A stretch of 64,000 nucleotides of DNA, from assembly GCA_021791195.1 (NCBI GenBank), contig JAJYXB010000004.1, forward strand, positions 1 to 64,000, given 5' to 3'. Below are positions 40,329 to 49,973 of this stretch, in pieces (position 1 is the first letter of the stretch; each line of letters begins with the position of its first letter). The position numbers were made by a program, and so were the translations under genes. The stretch is from Actinomycetes bacterium. Its GTDB lineage: Bacteria > Actinomycetota > Thermoleophilia > BMS3ABIN01. Under the pieces are notes generated by a model. That model saw only the letters and a list, made by a program, of their open reading frames with translations, was not told the origin of the DNA and ran no database searches.

Positions 40329-40990
40329 GGAACCTCTGATTAACCCTCCGTCAGCAATTCTATGATAGAATAGCGGAAAGTCAACCAGGGAGGTCTCCTT
40401 GAAGCAGCCCAGTTTCGCCACTCTGGCTTACGAAGGCAAGAAAAAGCAGACAAAGAAAGAGATATTCCTCGGCCAGATGAACCAGATCGTTCCCTAGAGA
40501 GAGCTAACCGGTGAGGTTGAGCCCTATTATCCGACGGGTGGAAACGGCCGCCCGCCCATCGGGCTTGAAAAGATGCTCAGGATCTACTTCATGCAGCAGT
40601 GGTTTAGCCTCTCGGATCCGGCCATGGAAGACGCCCTTTACGACATCGAGTCGATGCGCCGCTTCGCCGGCATCGAGCTGGGCGCTGACCCGGTTCCCGA
40701 CGAGGACCACCATCCTCAACTTCCGTCACCCGCTGGAGAAGCATCATCTAACCGAGAAGCTGTTTGAGGTAACCTGCTCCTACCTGGAAGAAAATGGCCT
40801 CATGCTAAGAGAAGGCACTATCGTTGACGCCACGCTGATTGATGCGCCCTCATCCACCAAGAACAAGGAAAAGCAGCACGACCCAGAAATGACCCAGACC
40901 AGGAAAGGCAACCAGTGGTACTTCGGTATGAAAGCCCACACCGGCACCGATCCTGAAAACCGCGTGGTTCACACGAAGGAAAAAATGCCT
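40329..40990 (+). pseudogene. IS5-family transposase, broken
   Basis: The left end GGAACCTCTGATTAACC at 40329 resembles IS5-group inverted repeats. A TTG at 40399 after GGGAGG starts KQPSFATLAYEGKKKQTKKE, but an in-frame TAG at 40495 replaces the expected Trp (VPW). The frame then continues ([28 protein letters not shown]) until a one-base insertion near 40704 shifts it to [19 protein letters not shown] and [12 protein letters not shown]. The D-D-E core is cut after [17 protein letters not shown], near 40974, and no right end is found. So there is a nonsense codon, a frameshift and a 3' deletion. Confidence 0.8.
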
Positions 40991-41106
40991 TAAAATTCCC
41001 GACCCCCACTATGATACATCCGGCAAGGCAACATGCAACAAAAGGATGAACGGTGAACGGGGCCGCCAAGCCGGCCCCGTTTTATTCTCTTTGGTGTAGG
41101 CAGCGC

Positions 41107-44100
41107 TTATTTCTGCAAGATCACCCCATTATTGAGACCGTCAAGAACGTCCTTGATGACTTCCCAGTTCGGGTAGCTGCTGTTGTTGGCAGCGAAGACA
41201 GATTCGACTTTCTCAACTATTTGCCAGACAGAGACAGGCGAGCTGTCAAAGACCTGCTGCCAGCCATTTATACTTGTTAGATCCGCCTGCGAATCGGCGC
41301 CCAGATTTCCGCAAGCCAGATTAAGCCAGACCGCGAGCAACTGCGCCTTTGCTTTGTCGATCATGGGAGTCTGTTTGCCCATAGTAAGAATGGTAGCCAC
41401 CTGATCAACCGTCAGATTTGCAAACACGCTGCTGCCGCCGCGCACCAGGTCAACGAAGCTCTGCATCTGAGCAGCAGCGTAGTGATTGCTCCAGTTCTTC
41501 CAGTAACCGATCGTTCGCGGCTGACTGCCGCTCGGGTTGTCGTATATCAGGAAATCCGCCCTTGCGGGGCCGCCTTCGGGGACCACAACGGCTTTATCCA
41601 CACCATAGTGACTCATCCAGTCGGTGCCCGACAGGTCGAGCTCCACCGTGTAATCAGGTGTGGTTACCTGAGCTGTACCGTTAGGCTCCTCACTGTAGAA
41701 GAAGTAATAACCGTCCTGGTTGGTTACCGTTCGCTGACCAGTTTCTTCCAATACCACCGGAATCCCCGCAATCGAATAGCCCCAGATTTCATGGGTGACT
41801 CTGCCCCAGATCCAACCCAGATGAATATTGCCAAACGACGTTGTCGGGTTGGCTCCCTCCGTCAGCTGAACTGGCTCTGAGGCGGGGGTGACCGGCCGCC
41901 AGCCGGGTTCGGCAACCGTGCCGTCGGCATTTAGCTGTAGACCAACTGTCTGCTCGGCGGCGCTGTAAGTGCCCGGAAGCAGATTGTCAAGCAGAGCATC
42001 GCCGTTTGCGTCTGTTTTTATCCAGGTATCAACCTGCTCGCCATTGATGGCTGTTCCCGTGACATGAAACCCCCAATCGGGGATGGGGCTCTCACTGGCG
42101 TCCCAGACGCCGTTGGAATTACTATCATCCCACTTGACCGCTGTAATGGAGCCAAGCTTGACATTGCCGAAATCCATATTGTCGCAAACAGCGCCGCCCA
42201 AAGTCTGCACTTCTGCCGGCGCGAGCGTCTGACGCCAATGATCGCGCGCTTCCTCGCTCACCCGGTACTCGCCGGGCAGGAGGCCGCCAAAGCTGTAGCT
42301 GCCGTCGGCGCTGGTGGGCTGCGCGCTTACCTGTGACCAGGCGCCGTTACTGAACTGTTCGAGCGTGATCTGCCAACCAGCGATGCCCGGTTCACCTTGG
42401 TCGCGCACGCCGTTGGCATTGCCGTCATCAAATTTGGTGCCCGAGATAGTCACCGCTTTGACGTTAAGTAAGTTGGGCGCGATGGTTACCTGGCCGCCTG
42501 TTACAGTCAGGTCATACATTGTGGGAGCTGTGGCCAGCCAACCGTCAGGCACCGTTTCTGTAACAGTGTAGTCTCCCGGCTTGAGCATATCGAAACGGTA
42601 GCTGCCATTAGCATCGGTAAGAACCGGGGTGCCAACGGTTGTGCCATCTTTAGTCGAAAGGGATATCTCGACTCCGGGAAGAGGCTGCTCACCGCTGTCT
42701 AGCTGGCCGTTACCGTTAATATCGTTGAACTTTTGACCGGTAATCGATCCGGTAAGCAGATTGCCGAAGGATACTTCTACAGTTTTCCCGGAAGCAAGCG
42801 TAACATCCTCCGAGGCTGCCGAGGTCTGTTCCCAGAAAGGCCTTTCTTCCTCACTTACACGGTAGCTACCGGGCGCCAGCCCCGTGAACTGATAGAAACC
42901 GTTACTGTCGGTAAGCGTTGTTTCTGAAACCTGGTGGCCGGCCAGGTCAGAGCCGGTTAAAGTGATCGTCCAGCCGGGAATACCTTCTTCTGTATCCTGG
43001 CGCACGCCGTCTCCATCATCATCATGGTATTTGTATCCTTCGATGCCGCCGGTGGCCACGTTAAAGAAGGGAACCCGCTCAGTTTGCCCCGGAGCCAGGG
43101 TGACAGCTTGTTTGGTGTCGCCGGTGGGAACGTAACCACTTTGTTCGTCTTCCCAAACCGTGTAGGCACCGGCAGTAAGCTGGCTCCAAGACGGGGAGGC
43201 ATTTTGATCGGCGGTGGTTACAAGCGGAGGTTGAAGCTCACTTCCCTGGCTGTTTCCAAGATGCATAGTCCAACCGGCAAGCAGGGACTCACCACTATCC
43301 CAGATGCCGTTCATGTTTAAGTCATCCACCTTTAGCGGCTGGATGCTGCCGTACTGGGCATTGAGAAAATCAGCGCCGCCGAAACTGGCACCAGATGTTA
43401 TTGAATATGAGTAAGATCCGGACACCGGCGCTGTGCGGTACCAGCCAGCCTGTTGGCCTTCCTCGACGCTGTAAGTGCCTGGCCCCAGATTGCTGAAGAT
43501 GAAGCTGCCGTCAGATCCGGTCTGCGTAGCCGCCACCTGCTGGCCGCCCTTTTTCAGAATCATCGGCCATCCAGCCCGAGGAGTGTCCTCCGGACCTTTG
43601 ACGCCGTCTGCGTCCGGTTCTACCCGCTTGGTGCCACCAATAGAGCCGTACTGGAAGTTGCCGAAATCGTTGTTGGCAAAATTAAAGCCGGCGCTCCCTG
43701 ATCCCTCTCCAACCCAAACGCCTTTTCCGCCGCCGTTTGTCTGGTACCAACCAGGTTTTTGCACCTCATAGACGTAGTACCAGTTGTTCGGTAGCAGATT
43801 GGGATTGTTGGCATCCAGGACAAACTGGTAATATCCATTGCCGTCAGTCCAGGTCCGGCCGACAAAGGCACCATACCGGTAAAGGTCAATCTCCCAGCCC
43901 GCCAAAGCCGGTTCGCCGGGATCCCAGGCGCCGTTTCCGTTAAGATCGTTCCACTTATAACCGGAGATTAACGGTGGAGGCGGATTGACGCCCCACGGGG
44001 AAGAGTTGCCACAGACTTTAGAGACAAAAGACCCTCCCCATGTCCAGACGCGTATGGTGGCTCCCGGATTAAACAGGGTATTCCAGGAATGCCATAACGG

Positions 44101-44460
44101 CGTCCACCAATAAGTGCCATCATTCCGACTATATAGTTTATCCATGCCTAAGCTGGACCACACACGTGTATCTCCCCACTGCACCTGTATCGTATCCTCG
44201 GCCGAATACCAGGCAAAGTTGGCATTGAAATTGTAACGCCCATAGCGCCACATGTTTGCCGCGAGGGCTGAGTGAGACCAAATGCCGCCGAGGACTAGAT
44301 CGTAACCCGGATAACCCGGCCAAGGATTATCACCATATGGAATATCTGCTCTTGCCTCCTTCACTTGGACCAAATTAAATGTTAAAGCTAGTAAAATAAG
44401 GATAAAAAGAAACTTTGCAATCAGACCCGGTTGCTCGTGGTACTTAAAAATGTCTGACAC
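41107..44460 (-). CDS. Large secreted SdrD_B-repeat surface protein
   Basis: GTG at 44460 follows AAAGGAGAGTGGTAA. The 1117-residue product has a signal segment (FLFILILLALTFNLVQV, then ARA), a unique ~130-residue N-terminal domain, then seven SdrD_B/Cna-B-type beta domains, each opening with a Ca-binding-like D-x-N-G-x-x-D-x-G-E loop (NDLNGNGAWDPGE, NDINGNGQLDSGE, DDGNANGVRDQGE), and a carboxypeptidase-regulatory-like domain. The C-terminus (RTIGYWKNWSNHY, then ~110 residues) is a domain often found at the end of large secreted proteins. No LPxTG sorting signal is present, so anchoring is unclear. It is probably an adhesin or envelope-layer protein. Confidence 0.88.
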   Translation of the reverse strand: MSDIFKYHEQPGLIAKFLFILILLALTFNLVQVKEARADIPYGDNPWPGYPGYDLVLGGIWSHSALAANMWRYGRYNFNANFAWYSAEDTIQVQWGDTRVWSSLGMDKLYSRNDGTYWWTPLWHSWNTLFNPGATIRVWTWGGSFVSKVCGNSSPWGVNPPPPLISGYKWNDLNGNGAWDPGEPALAGWEIDLYRYGAFVGRTWTDGNGYYQFVLDANNPNLLPNNWYYVYEVQKPGWYQTNGGGKGVWVGEGSGSAGFNFANNDFGNFQYGSIGGTKRVEPDADGVKGPEDTPRAGWPMILKKGGQQVAATQTGSDGSFIFSNLGPGTYSVEEGQQAGWYRTAPVSGSYSYSITSGASFGGADFLNAQYGSIQPLKVDDLNMNGIWDSGESLLAGWTMHLGNSQGSELQPPLVTTADQNASPSWSQLTAGAYTVWEDEQSGYVPTGDTKQAVTLAPGQTERVPFFNVATGGIEGYKYHDDDGDGVRQDTEEGIPGWTITLTGSDLAGHQVSETTLTDSNGFYQFTGLAPGSYRVSEEERPFWEQTSAASEDVTLASGKTVEVSFGNLLTGSITGQKFNDINGNGQLDSGEQPLPGVEISLSTKDGTTVGTPVLTDANGSYRFDMLKPGDYTVTETVPDGWLATAPTMYDLTVTGGQVTIAPNLLNVKAVTISGTKFDDGNANGVRDQGEPGIAGWQITLEQFSNGAWSQVSAQPTSADGSYSFGGLLPGEYRVSEEARDHWRQTLAPAEVQTLGGAVCDNMDFGNVKLGSITAVKWDDSNSNGVWDASESPIPDWGFHVTGTAINGEQVDTWIKTDANGDALLDNLLPGTYSAAEQTVGLQLNADGTVAEPGWRPVTPASEPVQLTEGANPTTSFGNIHLGWIWGRVTHEIWGYSIAGIPVVLEETGQRTVTNQDGYYFFYSEEPNGTAQVTTPDYTVELDLSGTDWMSHYGVDKAVVVPEGGPARADFLIYDNPSGSQPRTIGYWKNWSNHYAAAQMQSFVDLVRGGSSVFANLTVDQVATILTMGKQTPMIDKAKAQLLAVWLNLACGNLGADSQADLTSINGWQQVFDSSPVSVWQIVEKVESVFAANNSSYPNWEVIKDVLDGLNNGVILQK

Positions 44461-44840
44461 TTACCACTCTCCTTTCTGGTTAATCATCATTAATTCACCA
44501 GCTTTGGAAATATACACACGCGACTCCAATAAACCGAATTTTTTACAAGGCATTAAGACCCTCGATCATAAAAATTGCGATGTGATAATATTTTATTAGT
44601 AACTTAATGTCAAAGATGTTATTTGTTGCATAATAAGACTACATAACTGTACAATCCCCTTTACAGCTAGACCTAGGTTCCCTAGGGATCCATAGTCGAC
44701 AAGTTTTTGTAACGTCGCAGGTTTGTCCGGAATACCAAAAGGATCAACTTTCGATGTTTTAAACAAAAGCCACACTTTGTTATAAAAAGTGGCACATTTT
44801 TTGCCAAGATCAAAACTGTGGATGCTTTTTTAATTTCCTC
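44461..44840. other. AT-rich intergenic region upstream of the SdrD_B protein
   Basis: No gene is seen. The stretch is AT-rich (44560-44650 in particular) and holds a CCTAGG-TTC-CCTAGG repeat pair at about 44672-44686. It should carry the promoter for the minus-strand surface protein; no confident -35/-10 pair was found. Confidence 0.35.
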
Positions 44841-45434
44841 TGATTTGAACTTCTCTATTTTAAGTCAGCTTTCGGGATCCGGCAGAACGTATAATGAATT
44901 CCATCCTGCTTATCCGTAGCCAAAAGGTGATGCCTGATTCAGACCTTGCTGAGTTATACGGAGTAGAAACCGGGGCGCTGACAAGCGCTGTCCGCCGTAA
45001 TATCGAAAGATTTCCACCCGATTTTATGTTCCAGCTCACAAAGCAGAAGTTTGAAGACTTGAAACGCCAATCTGGCATCTCAAGCGGGTGAGGCGGCCGG
45101 CGTTATCCTCCGTATGCATTTACTGAACAGGGTGTTGCCATGCTCTCCAGCGTGCTGCACAGCAAACGAGCCGTTCAGGTCAACATCGAAATCACGCGGA
45201 CTTTTGTGCAATTGCTTCAGATGCTGTCATCTCATGCCGACCTGGCGCGAAAACTCACGGCGCTTGAAAAGAAATACGATACGCAATTCAAAGCCGTATT
45301 TGAAGCAATCCGTGAATTAATGGCACCGCCTCGTCCGAAGAAGGAACATCCCATTGGATTTGTTCCCGGCAAAAAGAAGAAGTGAATCGAAACAGCTTAA
45401 AGTTCGAGTTAAGCCGGGTGTCATGAATTCGAGG
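44841..45434 (+). repeat. ORF6N cassette, second copy
   Basis: Sequence shared with the 38251-38290 and 40005-40167 fragments bounds this copy: the left shared block starts at 44841 and the right one ends at GTCATGAATTCGA near 45434. The unit is about 590 bases and contains only the ORF6N gene. Confidence 0.5.
44894..45385 (+). pseudogene. ORF6N-domain (phage antirepressor-like) gene with in-frame TGA
   Basis: The N-terminal part (ILLIRSQKVMPDSDLAELYG, then AVRRNIERFPPDFMFQLTK) is a classic ORF6N DNA-binding domain of phage and mobile-element antirepressors. After SGISSG the frame meets TGA at 45089-45091, where relatives have Trp or a similar residue before [18 protein letters not shown]; the sequence then continues in the same frame to 45385. 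So one base change (TGG to TGA) breaks an otherwise intact gene. The 5' end is also short: in-frame codons before the ATG (AERIM) match relatives but run into TAA. A second, decayed copy of its 3' end is at 40005-40167. Confidence 0.8.
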
Positions 45435-45437
45435 AAT

Positions 45438-45465
45438 AGAAAATGCCTTGCACAAGGCATTTTCT
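45438..45465. terminator. Strong bidirectional hairpin terminator
   Basis: AGAAAATGCCTTG, CA, CAAGGCATTTTCT is a perfect 13-bp inverted repeat with flanking A and T runs, just after the ORF6N cassette. Confidence 0.75.
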
Positions 45466-45803
45466 GATGGTGAATTTCTGGTGGGCTCCGCTGGACGCTA
45501 ACTTTTTTAGCTGGCCAGGATATCAGGTAAGGGGCTAACCTTTACACCGAAGGCTCTCCTAGCGTTTTTTAGTCATCGGTCCTACTTAAAATCGACCGGT
45601 CACGATCTGTGTGAATCCCAGAAGTCATCCGGATTTCATCTTTCTCTGGTCCCGCCGGTCCTTTGCCACTTTCTTCCATTACATCCATCCCGTCCATAAC
45701 TTACTTTCGTCTAGGCTGTCAGCGTGGCTGTCAAACGCCTACAATGTCGGTTCGCGCGACGAGCCGCACAGACAAGTTGTTACCATTTGCAGGCTGTTTG
45801 GAA
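45466..45803. other. Intergenic region before the CAT tRNA
   Basis: No gene or RNA is recognised between the terminator and the tRNA. Open frames here lack ribosome-binding sites and similarity I can see. Confidence 0.3.
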
Positions 45804-45877
45804 TGGGCCCAGCTGGACTCGAACCAGCGACCGGCCGATTATGAGTCGGCTGCTCTAACCAACTGAGCTATGGGCCC
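45804..45877 (-). tRNA. tRNA with CAT anticodon (Met or lysidine-Ile2)
   Basis: The minus strand gives a 74-base cloverleaf: acceptor GGGCCCA/TGGGCCC, D-arm GCTCAGTTGGTTAGAGC, anticodon stem GCCGA/TCGGC with loop CTCATAA, T-arm GCTGG-TTCGAGT-CCAGC. The loop places CAT at 34-36. The D-arm excludes initiator features; elongator Met and Ile2 cannot be told apart by eye, though the CGGTCGCTGGTTC segment is close to known Ile2. CCA is not encoded (ATTC follows), unlike the other three tRNAs here. Confidence 0.93.
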
Positions 45878-46284
45878 GGGGAAGCGCATCGCCTGCCCGC
45901 GCGAACACGAACGCGCTGCACATGCGAAGTATAACAAACAGGACCCGAATTCCGCTGGCTTGCAGCCCGGCCGGCACATTCTGCCCCTCCGTGCCTATCG
46001 CTGCATTCTGCCACGGGTCTTCCCCCTTCCCCCCTGCGTGCCAGGCGATGTGACCGGCGCGCACCTATTGCTGCATTCGGGTCTCCCCCCTCCCCCTTGC
46101 TGCTGCCTGCGGCGGCCGGCGGGCAATATGCCCGCACCTGAAACCCGCGCCGACGCTCCCGCAATGCTGGCACGGCTCCGGTGCCACTGGTATACTTCCA
46201 CCTAGCCTTTTTTCCAGAAATCAGGGACGGGAACGGCGGCCAGCCTGCCCCGCCCCGACAGGACCACTACCAGCGGACATCAGG
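45878..46284. other. Intergenic region upstream of rmlA
   Basis: No gene is seen. Two C-rich tracts with similar flanks (GCTGCATTC near 46000 and 46070) are the only repeats noticed. A promoter candidate is at 46167-46196. Confidence 0.35.
46167..46196 (+). promoter_or_regulatory. Candidate promoter of the rml operon
   Basis: An extended -10 (TGGTATACT, TATACT at 46191-46196) has CTGGCA as a -35-like box 18 bases upstream. It lies 88 bases before the rmlA TTG. Confidence 0.45.
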
Positions 46285-47352
46285 TTGAAACTCAAGGGAC
46301 TCATACTCAGCGGCGGCACCGGCACGCGCCTGCGGCCGATCACGCACACGAGCGCCAAGCAGCTGGTGCCGGTCGCCAACAAGCCGGTGCTCTTCTACGG
46401 CATCGAGGCGCTGCGGGACGCCGGCATCGAAGATATCGGCATCATCGTCGGCGATACGGCGGCGGAGATCGAGGAGACTGTCGGCGACGGCAGCCGCTGG
46501 GACGTCAGGATCACTTATATCCCCCAGGAGGCGCCGCTGGGGCTGGCGCACGCCGTCCTGACCGCGGAGCCGTTCCTCGGCGACGACAGCTTCGTCATGT
46601 ACCTTGGCGACAACCTGCTGCGCGACGGCATCAGCGACCTGGTGGCGACGTTCGTCAACAACCGGCCGGATGCGCTCATCCTGCTGCAGGAGGTACCCAA
46701 CCCGGAGGCCTATGGCGTCGCCGAATGTGATGACGACGTCGTCGTCCGCCTGGTGGAGAAGCCCAGTGAGCCGAAGAGCAACCTGGCGCTGGTAGGCATC
46801 TACATGTTCACGCCGCTGATCCATCAGTGTGCCAGGGAGATCAAACCGTCGGCCCGCGGCGAACTGGAGATCACCGACGCCATCCAGTGCCTGATCGACA
46901 AAGGCAAACGCGTGGAGCCCCACGTCGTCGAAGGCTGGTGGAAGGACACCGGCAAGCTCGAGGACATGCTGGAGGCCAACCGGCTGATCCTGGACGCGCT
47001 GGAGGGCGACATCCGCGGCACGGTGCTGGAATCCGAGATCCACGGCCGCGTCGTCATCGAGGAAGGCGCATCGGTGAGCAGCTGCACGGTGCGCGGCCCG
47101 GTCATCATCGGCAAGCGGGCCGTCGTACACGATTCCTACATCGGCCCGTACACCTCGATCGACTGCGATGTCGAGATCCGCAACTCGGAGATCGAGCATT
47201 CGATCATCCTGGCGCAGAGCAAGGTGATCGACCTGCGCGGACGCATGGAAGGCAGCCTGATCGGGAAGAACGTGCGCATCCTGAGGCTGGACCACAAGCC
47301 GCGGGCTTACCGCTTCATGGTCGGCGACAACTCCTGGATCGGCATCGTCTAG
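46285..47352 (+). CDS. rmlA: Glucose-1-phosphate thymidylyltransferase (long-form RmlA)
   Basis: The 355-residue protein begins with the nucleotidyltransferase signature LILSGGTGTRLRPIT and carries KQLVPVANKP, MYLGDNLL and VEGWWKDTGK, as in RmlA. After residue ~240 it has a left-handed beta-helix tail (IHGRVVIEEGASVSSCTVRG, VVHDSYIGPYTSI), the long form common in actinobacteria and archaea. It makes dTDP-glucose, the first step to dTDP-rhamnose. A TTG at 46285 starts the frame. It leads the rmlA-C-D-B set. Confidence 0.93.
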   Translation: MKLKGLILSGGTGTRLRPITHTSAKQLVPVANKPVLFYGIEALRDAGIEDIGIIVGDTAAEIEETVGDGSRWDVRITYIPQEAPLGLAHAVLTAEPFLGDDSFVMYLGDNLLRDGISDLVATFVNNRPDALILLQEVPNPEAYGVAECDDDVVVRLVEKPSEPKSNLALVGIYMFTPLIHQCAREIKPSARGELEITDAIQCLIDKGKRVEPHVVEGWWKDTGKLEDMLEANRLILDALEGDIRGTVLESEIHGRVVIEEGASVSSCTVRGPVIIGKRAVVHDSYIGPYTSIDCDVEIRNSEIEHSIILAQSKVIDLRGRMEGSLIGKNVRILRLDHKPRAYRFMVGDNSWIGIV

Positions 47353-47458
47353 TTGACGTCGTGCCGTTTCATGATTAATAGCGGGAATCCCGGCGCCCGG
47401 GGGACCGGCAGAGCTGCCGGGACGGACGCGCAGGAATGACACTTTACGGGAGGGAAGC

Positions 47459-47914
47459 ATGATTGACGGAGTCAGGACCAAGCCGCTGCGGGTCATCCCC
47501 GATGAGCGCGGCCGGCTGGCGGAGATGCTCCGGTCGGACGACGAGGTCTTCATCAAGTTCGGCCAGTGCTATTTTACTACCACATATCCGGGAGTTGTCA
47601 AAGCATGGCACTTCCACAAGCTGCAGACCGACAATTTCGTCGCCGTCACCGGCATGTTCAAGGTGGCGCTTTACGACTCCCGCGACGACTCGCCGACCAG
47701 GGGCGAGGTGAACGAGTTCTTCCTGGGCGACTTCAACGCCACGCTGCTGCAGATACCGCCAGGCGTCTACCACGGCTGGAAGTGCATCAGCGAGCATGAG
47801 GGAATCGTCGTCAACGTCTCCACCGAGACCTATAACTACGACGAGCCGGACGAGTACCGGCTTCCCTTCGACACCGACGAGATCCCGTACGACTGGGATA
47901 TCAAGATGGGTTAG
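47459..47914 (+). CDS. rmlC: dTDP-4-dehydrorhamnose 3,5-epimerase family (RmlC)
   Basis: The 151-residue cupin has VIPDERGRLAEMLRSDD, AWHFHKLQTDNFVAVTG (His as general base), and LQIPPGVYHGW, the core of RmlC. It is shorter than the ~185-residue standard enzyme, like many actinobacterial and archaeal forms. GGGAGGGAAGC precedes ATG. The rmlD gene starts immediately after its stop codon. Confidence 0.88.
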   Translation: MIDGVRTKPLRVIPDERGRLAEMLRSDDEVFIKFGQCYFTTTYPGVVKAWHFHKLQTDNFVAVTGMFKVALYDSRDDSPTRGEVNEFFLGDFNATLLQIPPGVYHGWKCISEHEGIVVNVSTETYNYDEPDEYRLPFDTDEIPYDWDIKMG

Positions 47915-48841
47915 ATGAAGATCCTGGTAATCGGCGCGGCGGGCCAGCTCGGCTTCGACTTAAGACGCACATTCTCTCCGGATCACGCAGTGACCTGCGC
48001 CGACACGGCGCGGGCGGTAGCCGAACTGCCGGGCACGGAGGGATTCCTTGCCATCGACATCACCGAGCCCGGCTCTGTGGACGGCGTGATCGCCTCCGCG
48101 GCACCTGACCTGGTGCTCAATTCCGCCGCCTTCACCAATGTGGACGGCTGCGAGGCCAATAAGGAGGCCTGCTGGGCTGTCAATGACACCGGCGCCGGCC
48201 ACGTGGCTCAAAGCTGCGCCGCGGTGGGGCTGCCGCTGATTCACATCAGCACCGACTACGTCTTTGATGGCAGCAACACCGTGCCGTACCGCGAGGACGA
48301 CCCCGTGGCGCCATTGGGCGAATACGGCAAGAGCAAGTACGCCGGCGAGGAGAAAGTGCGCCAGGCGCTGCCGCAGCGGCATCTGATAGTACGCACCGCC
48401 TGGCTCTTCGGCACCCACGGTCACAACTTCGTCAAGACGATGCTCCGGCTGGGACGTGAGCGCGACCAGCTGAGCGTGGTCAACGACCAGACCGGCGGTC
48501 CCACCTACGCCGGCCATCTGGCGGCGGCGCTGAAAAGCCTGGCGGAGCAGCGGCTGGGCGACCCCGGCGTCTACCATATGACCGGCGCCGGCCAGTGCAC
48601 CTGGTTTGATTTCACATGTGAGATTTTTCGGCTGGCGGGAATCAGTGTGGACGTGAAACCGACGACTACCGCCGCGTACAACGCCCCGGCGCCGCGGCCC
48701 GCCTATTCGGTGCTGGCCAACACGCGCGCGCCGGAGATCGCAATGCCGTACTGGCGCGACGGCCTGATAGAATGTCTGCGGCAGCTGGGCGAGCTGAATA
48801 CCGACCCCGGGGAATCCTCCATCTCCCCGGATGAAGATTAA
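47915..48841 (+). CDS. rmlD: dTDP-4-dehydrorhamnose reductase (RmlD)
   Basis: The 308-residue short-chain-type reductase has GAAGQLGFDL, NSAAFTNVDGCEAN, HISTDYVFDG and the catalytic YGKSKYAGE (Tyr-x3-Lys). It reduces the 4-keto product of RmlC to dTDP-L-rhamnose with NAD(P)H. The gene follows the rmlC stop with no gap. Confidence 0.93.
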   Translation: MKILVIGAAGQLGFDLRRTFSPDHAVTCADTARAVAELPGTEGFLAIDITEPGSVDGVIASAAPDLVLNSAAFTNVDGCEANKEACWAVNDTGAGHVAQSCAAVGLPLIHISTDYVFDGSNTVPYREDDPVAPLGEYGKSKYAGEEKVRQALPQRHLIVRTAWLFGTHGHNFVKTMLRLGRERDQLSVVNDQTGGPTYAGHLAAALKSLAEQRLGDPGVYHMTGAGQCTWFDFTCEIFRLAGISVDVKPTTTAAYNAPAPRPAYSVLANTRAPEIAMPYWRDGLIECLRQLGELNTDPGESSISPDED

Positions 48842-48958
48842 GACAGGAAACCCTGGGCCGGCCCGGGCAGGGCTGCGTCCCCGGAGGTTGATGATTTTCC
48901 GGCCTCAGCGCCTGAGCGCTTCGAAGGCAGCGGGTGACAAGACGACAAGGAGCGGATC

Positions 48959-49954
48959 TTGAAGATACTGGTAACCGGCGGCGCCGGCTTTATCGGCAGC
49001 AATTTCATCAGGCTGATCCTGGAAAAATATCCGGACTACGAGGTGGTCAACCTCGACAAGCTGACCTACGCTGGCAACCTGGACAACCTGAAGGATATCG
49101 AGTCTGATGAGCGCTACAGCTTCGTCAAGGCCGACATCGGCGACGCCGGCGCCGTCGACAAAGCGATGTCAGGTATCGACGCGGTCATCAACTTCGCTGC
49201 CGAATCGCACGTTGACCGCTCCATCGGCGGCCCGGCCGATTTCATCATGACCGATGTCTTCGGCACTTACGTGCTGCTGGAGGCGGCACGGCGGCATGAG
49301 GTCGGCCGCTACATCCAGATCAGCACCGACGAAGTCTATGGCAGCATCGCGGAAGGCTCTTTCACCGAGGCTGACCGGCTGGAGCCCAGCAGCCCCTACT
49401 CCGCCAGCAAGGCCGGCGGCGACATGCAGGTGATGGCATACCACACCACATACGGTCTGCCAACGATCATCACCCGCAGCTCCAACAACTTCGGCCCCTA
49501 CCAGTATCCCGAGAAGATCTTCCCGCTGTTTATCACCAATGCGCTGGAAGGCAAGAAGCTGCCGCTCTATGGCAGTGGCAAGAACGTGCGCGACTGGATC
49601 TACGTCACCGACAACTGCGAGGGCATCGACACGGTGCTGCACAGGGGCGAGATCGGCGGCATCTACAACATCGGCGGCGGCAACGAGCGCGACAATCTCA
49701 CCATCACCGGCCTGATCCTGGAAGCGCTTGGCAAGAGGGAAGACATGATCGAGCGCGTCCCCGACCGCCTCGGGCATGATTTCCGCTATTCGATCGACTG
49801 CAGCAGGGCCAGGGCGCTCGGCTGGACGCCGGCCCACACTTTCGAAGAAGGCGTGAGGGCGACGGTCGACTGGTACGTCAACAACCGCTGGTGGTGGGAG
49901 AAGATCAAGAGCGGCGAATTCGCCCGGTATTACCGGGAGCAGTACGGGAAGTAA
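48959..49954 (+). CDS. rmlB: dTDP-glucose 4,6-dehydratase (RmlB)
   Basis: The 331-residue protein has TGGAGFIGSNFIR, LDKLTYAGNLDNL, INFAAESHVDRSI, QISTDEVYGSI and SPYSASKAGGD, with catalytic Tyr and Lys, as in RmlB. It converts dTDP-glucose to the 4-keto-6-deoxy sugar. A TTG at 48959 has AAGGAG six bases upstream. It is the last plus-strand gene of the polysaccharide locus. Confidence 0.96.
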   Translation: MKILVTGGAGFIGSNFIRLILEKYPDYEVVNLDKLTYAGNLDNLKDIESDERYSFVKADIGDAGAVDKAMSGIDAVINFAAESHVDRSIGGPADFIMTDVFGTYVLLEAARRHEVGRYIQISTDEVYGSIAEGSFTEADRLEPSSPYSASKAGGDMQVMAYHTTYGLPTIITRSSNNFGPYQYPEKIFPLFITNALEGKKLPLYGSGKNVRDWIYVTDNCEGIDTVLHRGEIGGIYNIGGGNERDNLTITGLILEALGKREDMIERVPDRLGHDFRYSIDCSRARALGWTPAHTFEEGVRATVDWYVNNRWWWEKIKSGEFARYYREQYGK

Positions 49955-49973
49955 AACCCGGTCCGGCGGCCGG

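Noticed and set aside
44894-45385. Selenocysteine or recoded TGA in the ORF6N gene
   Set aside because: The family has no selenoproteins, the nearby IS5 remnant shows a similar Trp-to-stop change by decay, and TGA is a normal stop in adjacent genes.
46267-47556. 429-codon minus-strand frame opposite rmlA
   Set aside because: It is antisense to a complete RmlA with all motifs; product is Asp/Ala/Arg-rich shadow sequence.
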